A DNA stretch of 64,000 bases from Sialis fuliginosa. Lineage: Eukaryota; Arthropoda; Insecta; Megaloptera; Sialidae. The notes below the pieces were generated by a model. That model did not search any database. It was not told the DNA's origin and worked only from the letters and a program-made list of their open reading frames with translations. Location: assembly GCA_961205875.1 (NCBI GenBank), contig OY540818.1:852001-916000 (forward strand), in the 5' to 3' direction. Shown one piece after another: positions 54,765-64,000 of the stretch (position 1 is the first letter of the stretch; each line of letters opens with the position of its first letter). The position numbers and the translations under genes were made by a program.

Positions 54765-55433
54765 TTATATATTAAATTCCTGTTCCAATATACTTGCTAC
54801 ATCATAGTAATGGTTTAAATTATTTGAGGTATTTAAATTAGGATTTTCTGATTTTGATAATATGAAATACGAGTCTTCTTCATTTTCTCTGATGACCAAT
54901 TTAATACATTCCAAAATTCTTACATCTTCATCGAATCGTGTAGGATCAAAATCTATTTTTACATTTTCCTTTTTTGCTTTTTCTAATAATGTTCGAAGAA
55001 TCACAGGATTTGCGACTTCGACTGCAACTCGTACTGCTGCGTTTAGAAATTTCGTCAAACCATTCTGCTCTAACCAGCATTTATACGCTGCATGCATTTC
55101 TTCATAATTTGATGTATCACAATCGCGAACATATTTTATTAGATTATCATTTTCTGTACACAACGCGATTAGAGTTTTGTATAATTCTTCTGCAGATTGA
55201 TTAGCAGACGTGAAATACTGAACTTCTATATCGTGCATGTAACGTTTCTTTACATCGATGATATATTCCACTTCTTGCTCGCCACAACCGGAATTAATCG
55301 CAAATGACAAAATATTTACATCTGAATTTATGAGCATAGGAAATTCATCTAATATATATTTAAAAAAATCGTATTTGATACCTTGGTTCAAAGCATCGAA
55401 TATAAATTGTTTTAAAAATGTTTTCAGTTCCAT
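54765..55433 (-). CDS. 222-aa protein, unrecognised
   Basis: A single open frame on the minus strand from ATG at 55433 (MELKTFLKQFIFDALNQGIK) to a stop at 54765. Composition is ordinary for a soluble acidic protein: no signal peptide, no membrane span, helical segments throughout. LRTLLEKAKKENVKIDFDPT and FAINSGCGEQEVEYIID give a faint impression of ankyrin-type helical pairs, without the usual G-x-TPLH signature. The frame stays open upstream to about 55490 (VLDESPPEEEISEITT), so the true start may be further up or the ORF may be the last exon of a longer gene. It is much longer than chance for this AT-rich sequence and has codon use unlike its flanks. I do not assign a function. Confidence 0.65.
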   Translation of the reverse strand: MELKTFLKQFIFDALNQGIKYDFFKYILDEFPMLINSDVNILSFAINSGCGEQEVEYIIDVKKRYMHDIEVQYFTSANQSAEELYKTLIALCTENDNLIKYVRDCDTSNYEEMHAAYKCWLEQNGLTKFLNAAVRVAVEVANPVILRTLLEKAKKENVKIDFDPTRFDEDVRILECIKLVIRENEEDSYFILSKSENPNLNTSNNLNHYYDVASILEQEFNI

Positions 55434-55845
55434 TGTTGTAATTTCAGATATCTCTTCTTCTGGCGGAGACTCGTCAAGAACTGATTTCAGTGCATGTTAC
55501 AATACCGTTAGTCCTGCTACGATTATCGATATGCATGTTTTTTAATTTATTTTCAATATTTTTTACTTGTATATAACCATCAATTTTTTTTTTTTAATTT
55601 ATTATATGCTTATCTAAACGTTCGCTTACATTTTTTGTGCACATACAAATTGTTAATTTTAGACACCTGCACTTGACAGCGACCATATTCTAAGAATTTT
55701 ATATATATATGTGTCTATAACTTGACCTGTGAACCCGACAGATAGCCTTATTGCAACAATGACTTGCGACGAATTTAATATGCTATATAGAACACTTGTA
55801 CTTTATATCAACATTTTCAGTGGTTATGCTATACTTTCATTTATA
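55434..55845. other. No gene seen
   Basis: Possible 5' region of the 222-aa gene. Contains a poly-T run at 55587-55596 and a tatatatatatg at 55699. Confidence 0.5.
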
Positions 55846-55849
55846 ATTT

Positions 55850-56720
55850 TTTGAAATGACTTCTGAATATTTTTTATTTATATTTAATTATCTAAATCTT
55901 TTTGTTACTTTTTGTTATGTGTTGGTTTAATTTACATTCATTGTGCACAAATAATTAATTCCAAAGACAATTTAAAAATAATTATAATCAGAAAAATTCC
56001 TAGAATGTAATATAATATCTAAAACACTTACATCAACATAGCTTCATTGCAAATATACTTTCAATTATACATTTTATACCGTGGCTTCACCTCTCCACTA
56101 ACTAATCTATCAATCAGAATGGCTTCTGAATATTTTTTTTTAAATTTGATTATCTATATCTTCTTATTATGTGTTGGAACAAATAAATAATTTCAGAGAC
56201 AATATTCCAAGAATGTAATATGATATACCTGCTGCATAGCGAATATAAATTTTATACCCCTGCTTCACCTCTCCACTATCTAATCTATCAATCAGAATGG
56301 CTTCTGAATATTTTTAAATTTAATTATCTAAATCTTCTTGGTCTAATTTGCACAAATAAATAATTTCAGAGACAATTTTCTAAGATTCACCCGCGTATAC
56401 GTTAACCCCCGCTTCACCCCTACAATAACTAATCTATCAATCAGAATGGCTTCTGAATATTATTTAATTTAATTATCTAAATCTTCTTGGTCTAATTTAC
56501 ATAAATAATTAATTTCAGAGACAATTTTCCAAGAATGTAATATGATATCTAGAACACCTGCAACAACTGATAGCTACATTGCAAATATGCTTTCAATTGT
56601 AATATATGATTCAAATCTAATTTTAATATACCGCGGCTTCACCCGCGTATACGTTAACCCCCGCTTCACCCCCCTGACCTAGAAATAATTCCAAGAATGA
56701 TATACTTAGCAAATATACAA
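55850..56720. repeat. Four diverged tandem units, gaatggcttctgaatatt type
   Basis: The phrase tcaatcagaatggcttctga occurs near 56112, 56290 and 56443, and a weaker version at 55855. Each is followed by aatttaattatctaaatctt, then taatttcagagacaatttt. Units are 150-190 bp. Pieces of caccc(g)cgtatacgttaaccc near 56390 and 56640 look like the end of a separate dispersed repeat. Confidence 0.85.
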
Positions 56721-56725
56721 ACCGC

Positions 56726-59223
56726 TTAGCAAAGATACAAACCTTGATAGGCTATGAATTTGATTAAAGTACATGTGGCGACATCTAGCGGGAAAATCAT
56801 GAACAATTGGGCCAGGAGTGACTTCACTCCTCTACTTATAATCAGCCATATATGATTACTATCAACAGGATACAATGCATGAAAAACATGGAATGAATAG
56901 AAACATATTTTAAATGCATCCCATGTAGATTTTAAATGGTATAAAATTTTATCGACATAGACATACGACGAAGAAATTTTGGTATAATCTTCTCCGACCA
57001 CTATAATAAAAGGCTGTAGTGGTTGATTCCAATGTTCCATAGTAGTAAGTCTCTCTTTATATTTCAGTTGTACGTCGCCTGGAATCTATAAAAATTAATA
57101 CAGTTAAACGTTGCATTCAATTACAGCATGAGGCAATGTAATTAATACAAAAAAGGTTATATAATATTTAAAGAACATTATAGTTATTTATGGAATGACC
57201 AATTTGCATATAACATTAAAAATATATTACTTGTAATATACGAACATTTGCGCGGATGATGATACTGCTTTTGGTGTCAGAAATTGACGCTTTCCATGAT
57301 TTTTTCCCTCTTTTCGCTCTTAATACTCCTTTAAGAGGAAAAAAATGAGCTAGCAAACATAGTTGAATTGAGAGTATGCAATCTGATGAAAAAAAAAAAT
57401 TACTTAAAAAATATGGTATCACAAAAAAAGTCTTACCGTTATTAATATCTTCCAATTCCAACAAATCTAGTTGAGACAATCCTAGGTGATCTTTTGCATT
57501 AATGTTAGAAATTTTTAAAATACGGTTAAAAAATAATTTCCATGAATTTTTATTGTTGTCTAAGTGTGTTAGTTTAAGTGATGTAAAATCTAAATCAATT
57601 AACTCATATCCTCTTGGATCTGTTAAAATAGGCCATTTGTCAAAGATTGGAGCAATTTTAATATTGGTATTTTCCATTATATTATTACGACGATATTTCT
57701 CTGTATTTTTCCAATGATTTTTAACTAGCTCCCAGGGACCACGATTATCTTTTAGCCAGTTCAAACTATCTGCATTTATATCATTATAAAATGAATCGTT
57801 ATTTATACTACTTTCTTCTGTTACTTCAGACATCTCCAATTTTTTCAACATTGATAACTTATTTCGATATTTATTAATAAGTTTCCCTCGAGATGAGATT
57901 GATTTATTGTTTCTTGAGTCTTTTAAAAGCACTGGATCAACATAATACGTTGATATAGTTTCACTCGGAAAATTATAAACTATATCTGTTGCTATTTGCT
58001 TAAAAGTTTTGTTGTCAGGTCTAAAAAATAGTTAAGTACATATAGTATCATTATCACACAATCAATAATGGTGAAAATCCTAACTCCTTTATCCCAATTT
58101 GTTAAATGATAAAATTTAGTCAACAGAATAAGATAGCAAAACAGTTATTTACTTGTCAACAGCGAATGCCTTACTGTACGTAGATGAAATTCTGTTGTAT
58201 GATTGACTAGTTTAAGAGGAACGATTTTATGCATGTAAAAACGCGGTCGTGTTTTTATAAACTAATATTAAACAACCTCTGCATCTATATGCCTCCTCTC
58301 TTCCTGTATTGTTAAAAATAATACAACATATTAATTACACATTATTTATTGGTCACTTAAAAGTAAGAAAAAAAATGGTTTACTAAAATTAATAAAAAAT
58401 AAAAATAAAAACGATTTTTGAAAATTCTGGAGATATATAACCCCTTATATCATTGTACACTGTTTTTATTTTCGTGACAATCGGGAGGAAGCGAGGAAGC
58501 AATTTTTATAATATAATACCGGTCATAACACTCACAATCAGCATACAAAAAATTGAAAGTTTGTAATCTTACAGACCTTTTTTGATTATTTAATAATTCT
58601 AATGCTAATATGTCGACGATCGTATCTCTGGCCATGTTAGATAAACTGTTGTTTTTATTATATGCTAACAATATACATTGGCCTGGTGTTGTTTTTTGCA
58701 GAATTTCCTTAACTCTTGGCAAACATGGTCCCTGTTCACTTTGATTTTCTTTCTCAATTAATTGGACCTATATATATATATATATATGAATACTTTTATT
58801 TATTTATTGTAGTATATTATAAAATAAATAGAGGTGTACCGCAACCAGGATTTTGAAAATATATAAATTAATATTAAATTTTAAAAATACATAATAAAAT
58901 AAATTTTTTTGATATGATTAATAATAATAAATTATCGGATTGAGTTTCTGGTACACTCCTAGTTAAAATTACATTCTTCAATATTAAATAAAACTACAAA
59001 CATTCGCATTTGAGCAGCTAGCTTGACTTTCGGTAAAGCTTGAATGAAATTCTTCATTCCACTTCGAAAGAAAAATTATTCTAGAACCAACCAAGGGAAT
59101 TAATTCTTTAATCGTTTCACTGGATAACTGGTCAATTACATGTTCTGTAATTCCATTATCTATATGAATCATAAGAATATTAATATATTTTGAATATCGG
59201 TCATTCCATATATAACTACACAC
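56726..59223 (-). CDS. Five-exon gene, SAM-like domain protein related to SAMD3-like proteins
   Basis: Exon model on the minus strand. Exon 1, about 59159 or 59223 to near 59005, has GITEHVIDQLSSETIKELIP, a SAM-like helix pattern. Exon 2 is 58767-58577 (ILQKTTPGQCILLAYN). Exon 3 is 58020-57437, with NWLKDNRGPWELVKNHW and FDKWPILTDPRGYELIDLDF. Exon 4 is 57382-57231, with KKSWKASISDTKSSIIIR. Exon 5 is 57085-56726, with LQPFIIVVGEDYTKISSSYV, ending at a stop. The splice phases agree at the 2-3, 3-4 and 4-5 junctions (donors gtctgt, gtaaga, gtaata; acceptors ag). The 1-2 junction and the first exon start are uncertain; an acceptor-like catatag precedes 59159. The order of blocks (SAM, WP-(I/R)-L-x-x-P-x-G-Y-x-L-I-x-x-DF, W-x-x-SI, PFIIVVG) is that of SAMD3-like proteins expanded in insects and fishes. 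Their cell role is not established. Confidence 0.75.
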
Positions 59224-59354
59224 TTTTTGGTTATCATCAATTTGTTTAATTTTTAAATATTTTTAGTTCTAATCTACAGATAATTTTTAACGGTAAAGAG
59301 TTTTAAAAAATGACTCCTCATAATAATACAAAAGATAAATTTTATGGAGAAATG
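59224..59354. other. Possible 5' region or intron of the SAM-like gene
   Basis: AT-rich, no clear promoter or exon. If 59159 is a splice acceptor, an upstream exon lies to the right, probably beyond the TIR element at 59355. Confidence 0.4.
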
Positions 59355-60534
59355 TGTAAAATATATAATTATGTATAATACCGGGTGTGACTTTCCAGCA
59401 GATTATTTTCAAAATACCGAATTTCAGAAAAAAATTTCCAGTGTTTTGGGGGTGCTAAAAATTCCCACTATGTTTTTAGGTGCAACTTTTTTTTCAAATC
59501 TAAACTCATTTTTCATTGTAGATTCGTTAATTTTTTTTATTCGTATATTACGAGAAAAAATAAACAACTAAAAAAGCTTTTTTTCTGAAAATGTCAATTT
59601 TTATGATATTTTTCTGATATGGAGCTAACAGAAATTTTTACTCGCAAGAAGTGAAAAGTAAGTGCTTATTTGGTGTCTTCCTGATTACGGTCATATAATT
59701 TTTCAGTTGTAGAGACGGGGAAATTTGTCGCAGGTTGCTTGAAAGTCAAATAGTCACTTTTACCGTCTAGTGTCCTGATTGCAGTAAACTTTTGGAAAAC
59801 CTTATGCCGGCAATACACACTCGCCGAGCATAAGCGAGATTACCCGAATGCGAGTGTACTGGCAACGCTCGGCTCGCCCTGTAGTGACTCAGAATGCATT
59901 CAGGATACTCTCGCTTGAGTGTACTGCAATTTAAATGGAATTGAGTAGTTTCACCGAGCAATCAGGACACTGGATGGTAGAGGCGATCATCTACTTTTTT
60001 AGCAAACTGCGGAGATAACCCTTATATTTAAGCAAGTATTCTCGTACAATTTTTTATTACTTGTAATTCATTTCTTTCTCAAAATTCCATATTTTTTTCA
60101 TTATAAAAAACTTGCATAGAAAAATTAATTATAAATTTAAAAAAATAATTCTCCCAGGATACTTGTTTAATGCTAACTGTTTTTTTAATCTTCTTATAAA
60201 CTGATAGATTTCGAGTAAAATTGAAATCCAGAAATTTCGGTTTGTTTTGCTCCATATCGTAAAAAAATGATGTTTTCAGAAAAAAAGTTGTTATTTTTTT
60301 CCCGTAAATTACGAATTTGCAACAATAAATATAGCTTTGAAAAAGAAAAGTTGAACCTGAAAACCCATCAAGGTAACCTTTCTAAGGTTACCCCATGATG
60401 TCAATATATAGCGCCTTCTAAACGATGACACTTTTATCTGAAACATTTTTTCTGAAAATTCGTTATGTATTTTGGAAATAATCCGCTCGAAAGTCATTAA
60501 AAAAACACCCGGTATATTAATTATATATTTTACA
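59355..60534. mobile_element. 1.2 kb TIR element with accgggtgt ends
   Basis: The left end tgtaaaatatataatta...taataccgggtgt is mirrored at the right end. Weaker mirror similarity runs on for about 100 bp (actttccagcagattatttt versus actttcgagcggattatttc). No transposase. A short GC-richer MITE is nested inside. Confidence 0.78.
59769..59971. mobile_element. 203-bp nested MITE
   Basis: Inverted ends agtgtcctgattgc (14 bp, exact). Inside, cactcgccgagcataagcga and cgagtgtactggcaacgctc are partly mirrored, giving a strong hairpin. It is richer in G and C than anything within several kb. The target duplication is not resolved. Confidence 0.8.
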
Positions 60535-61430
60535 ATACAACTCAAAATTTTGAATCGGAAAGCAAGTATTTTAAAAGATCACAAAGCTTCTCGTATATGA
60601 CGAGGAAGCAATAATATAATTTATGCTATTATAAACATCAAAATATTATTAAAGTGGGTCTAGTGCGCATTAACTCTATTCTGAATAACTATTATATTTT
60701 AAAACTATTTTTTTTAATTATTCAAATACTAAAATACAAAGTCGCTTTATTCGTCAAGGCTTGTAGGACCTATACGAAATAAACGTGATTTTGTTAATAT
60801 TTTTTCAACAATTGCACCATTTTATTATTATTGTTATGTTTAAATAACAAACATTGAAACAGCATTGCAAATTTTCTTTACTAAATAAACATAATATACC
60901 TACGTACATTAAAACTGGAAAATTACGTATTAAAAATAAAAGTTAATAATACAATTTTTAAATAGTACGCATTATTACTTCAAAAATTATACTAACGGTT
61001 TTTTTTAATAATCATACTTTTTCTTCGTAATTGTAATGCAAATAAGTATGATATAAATAAAAATTTAATTTGAGATTTTTTATAACAAAATATTTATAAT
61101 TGAGTTACTTGTTAATACGAACAAATCTGTAACAATTGTTTTTACTCTATTTTATAACACGTGTTATGTCGACCATGTTTCTTCTATACCAGACTGGCTA
61201 GTTTCGTTTAAAACTAATATAATTATCACCCGATTATCATAAATGTGCGTGTGCACTTGTACACTGATAGTTTTGTCGGTTCAATAAAAATTATATGTAT
61301 AAATAGTATTACTTTATTTAATAGAAAATCTTAGATAATATTATACTTACGTTCGAAAACGATGACCTATGCCACGCCGTTTTACTTTTTAATAGTAAAA
61401 AAAAATTCCGTCAAAATTAAATAACGATCA
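60535..61430. other. No gene seen
   Basis: AT-rich sequence without a supported frame or clear repeat. Confidence 0.55.
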
Positions 61431-61433
61431 TAA

Positions 61434-62575
61434 AAATGAATTAAATTTATGTCACAACATAATTTTAATTCCCTATTTTTATTATGTTGCAACATAATAA
61501 TAATACATCAAATTAAAATTATACTCTGATATTTAATATTTCATTGAATTTTTTTTATGCTACAGCATAAAAATAACAAGAGGAATTAAAATTGTATCTG
61601 CTAAAAAAAAAATTCAGAATTAAAATTTTGTACATAATTTTAATTCATGAATTATTATTATGTACATAATTTTAATTCGTGAATTATAATTCAGTAAATA
61701 AAAATGATGCACGTTATTTTATTTTAGAATTAAAATTATGTACATAATAATAATTCAACGAATTTTTATTTTAGAACTAAAATCATATACAAAATTTTAA
61801 TTCTAAAATAAAAATTACGTGCAAAATTTATACTTTATAATTAAAATGATGCATGAATTTTTTTGTTACAATTAAAATTATGTACATAATTTTAATTCTA
61901 AAATAAAAATTACGTGCAGAATTTTTATTTTAAAATTTAAATGATGAACGCATTTTTCTATTACAATTAAAATTATGTACATAATTTTAATTCAAACATT
62001 CAATTCTGTATGTGTAATAATTTTAATTTTAGAATTAAAATGATACACGAATTTTTTTGTTACAATTAAAATTATGTACATAATTTTAATTCAAACATTC
62101 AATTTTTCACGTGTATTAAATTTTATTAAGAATTAAAATGATACACGAATTTTTTTGTTACAATTAAAATTATATACATAATTTTAATTCAAACATTCAA
62201 TTCTGCACGTGTAGTAATTTTTATTTTAGAATTAAAATGTTACACGAATTTTTTTTTTACATTTAAAATTATGTACATAATTTTAATTCAAACATTCAAT
62301 TTTACATGTGTAATAATTTTTATTTTAGAATTAAAATGTTACACGAATTTTTTTGTTACAATTAAAATTATGTACATAATTTTAATTCAAGCATACAATT
62401 TTGCATGTATTTTAATTTTTATTTTAGAATTAAAATGATGTACGAATTTTTATGTTACAATTAAAATTATGTACATAATTTTAATTCAAGCATACAATTT
62501 TGCATGTATTTTAATTTTTATTTTAGAATTAAAATGATGTACGAATTTTTTTGTTACAATTAAAATCCATACTAA
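61434..62575. repeat. ~98-bp satellite built around a palindrome
   Basis: Each regular unit contains the palindrome aaaattatgtacataatttt, extended on both sides by aatt. Regular units start near 61868, 61965, 62064, 62161, 62260, 62357 and 62457, so the period is 95-100 bp. Between them lie caaacattcaattttgcacg and tttattttagaattaaaatg boxes. Diverged units extend left to about 61434. Confidence 0.92.
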
Positions 62576-62594
62576 TACACTGCTTGTCACAATT

Positions 62595-62870
62595 AGTGGG
62601 ACACTTTTTCAATGTAACACAGTTTTGGTAAATATTGTCATATTAAGATGAAAATTTATAAAAATCATTAGTGTGGTGTTGTTTCAAAGCCCGAAGAGTA
62701 AAAACTTTGTGCGTGCATCGATAGCGGGTGTACAACCCTTGGAGGGGTGAAAAATGGAAAGTGACAGTTTCAAGTATTGAAAAAAAAGTTTAAAAACTAT
62801 TTATTCCAAGATAATGATAAAATTCACATTAATTTTTATACGTAGAACTTATTTGAACCCTAAAGGTATA
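62595..62870. repeat. Diverged relative of the inner part of palindrome E
   Basis: gtgcatcgatagcgggtgta followed by caacccttgg, cagtttcaagtattg and aaactatttattccaagata match, in order, 16790-16885 (ccatcgataggg...caaccctt...gatttcaagcattaa...aaactattcgtgcc). Confidence 0.75.
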
Positions 62871-63049
62871 AATTATTTTTTTTAAATCAATATTTAATTC
62901 TATTTACCACCTGTTATCATCCCCTAAATTTAGGTTATTAGAAATATAGGAAAATATGAAAGAAATTTTAAAAATCTTCAAGGGTTGTTAGAAATAATCA
63001 CAATAAATATAAATTTACAATTTCAATAAAATCCAGTAATTTTCAACCA

Positions 63050-64000
63050 CTTTTCTACCCTTTAATAATCAACCCCCTGTGTATTACAATTAATTCGAAC
63101 AACGTAAGTAAAGATAAATTTTTGAAATTTACAAAATAGGTAGTAAACTGTATATACAACGGTACTGTATGTTAAAAAACACAAATAAATTATAAGGGTA
63201 GGCTTCAACCCTTAAATACTAAACCGCCCCAAATAATAGGCGTAGAATATTAAATTTATGTGTGATTTTATAAGAAATCAATTAATGCTTTTATTTGAAG
63301 ATTTTTGTAAAAATTTTGTGCACCACAATTCACCCCTACGGATGTAGCTACCCTAAATTTAAAAAATATACACTTTTTTTAAAACATCGTATCTAAAAAT
63401 TCAGTGGAATTTTTTTGTCATCCTTTCGTAATATAAAAGATCGACATTTTATCTGTCTACACTGGTAAAATTAAAACAATACACTAACAGGAACTACCCT
63501 TAAATTCATATTTCTTAAAAATAAAATAAATTTTATTTCAATTAATATTGAAAATATAGGTATCTATGGAAATTAATAGACAATTTATGAGTTTATCATA
63601 AGTTTGGCTCAAATTAATTCAATCATTCAGAGACGTTGAAATTTACAAAATGTGTAGTAAACTGTGTATACAACAGAATTGTATGTTAAAAAACACAAAT
63701 AAGTTATAAGGGTAGTCATCAACCCTTAAAAACTAAATCACCCCCGATAACAGGGTTGTAAATTGAATTCAATTGCGATTTTATGAAAAATCAATTAAAG
63801 CTGTTATTTAACAATTTTTTTGAAAATTTTATGCACCACAATTCACCTCTACGGATATAGGTACCCTCAATTTAAAAAAATATACACATTTTTTTAAATA
63901 TGGTATCTAGACAGTCCGTGGTATTTTTGTTACATCCTTTCGTAATATAAAAGGCCGACATTTGTTCTTTCATTACCGGTAAAATTAAAACAATATATTA
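63050..64000. repeat. Direct duplication of ~514 bp
   Basis: tgaaatttacaaaat(a/g)(g/t)gtag at 63124 recurs at 63638. Through acaaataa(a/g)ttataagggta, caccacaattcacc(c/t)cta and tcctttcgtaatataaaag the order and spacing are kept. The second copy runs to the window end. No gene. Confidence 0.85.

Overview
The window looks like a repeat-dominated stretch of an insect nuclear genome. It is strongly AT-rich by eye, with spliced genes on the minus strand, TTAGG-type telomere-like units and Gypsy, BEL/Pao, R1-clade LINE, Penelope, hAT-like and foldback elements. The TTAGG units argue against Diptera; I cannot name the order or species. No rRNA, tRNA, CRISPR or bacterial-type operon was recognised.

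Layout. (1) 1-11339: a long inverted repeat whose near-identical arms (1-1148 and 10019-11339) each carry the same dead C2H2 zinc-finger array. Its interior holds a TIR element with GATC repeats phased every 10 bp (1327-2536), a third zinc-finger remnant, and a dispersed ~0.95 kb repeat (copy B). Copy B is split by an R1-clade LINE that landed in a TTAGG-like tract (3087-4810) and by a 4.3 kb foldback element (5016-9292) with a 9-bp target duplication. (2) 11908-12435: two exons of an apparently host gene with a ubiquitin-interacting-motif-like N terminus. (3) 12534-14663 and 16178-21907: two more large palindromes; the second mirrors a short-unit array and a ~410-bp tandem repeat. (4) 21945-35385: a layered stack. 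A Gypsy fragment is split by a 2.7 kb TIR element, then abuts a BEL/Pao fragment, which is itself split by a 2.1 kb hAT-like element (carrying copy A of the dispersed repeat) and by a nearly intact 4.7 kb Gypsy element with 143-bp LTRs. (5) 35386-35990: a Penelope-like remnant with an inverted pair of hammerhead-ribozyme-like sequences. (6) 38112-48617: non-autonomous TIR elements and minisatellite arrays. (7) 49193-59223: the most gene-like part. It has a 91-aa ORF, an unrecognised 222-aa ORF and a five-exon minus-strand gene with a SAM-like domain, resembling SAMD3-like proteins. (8) 59355-64000: a TIR element, a ~98-bp palindromic satellite and a ~514-bp duplication.

Most coding sequence belongs to selfish elements. 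Because intact and interrupted copies of the same repeat both lie in the window, several insertions can be dated relative to each other and their empty sites read directly. Coordinates of diverged repeats are approximate (tens of bases); those with target-site duplications are exact to a few bases.
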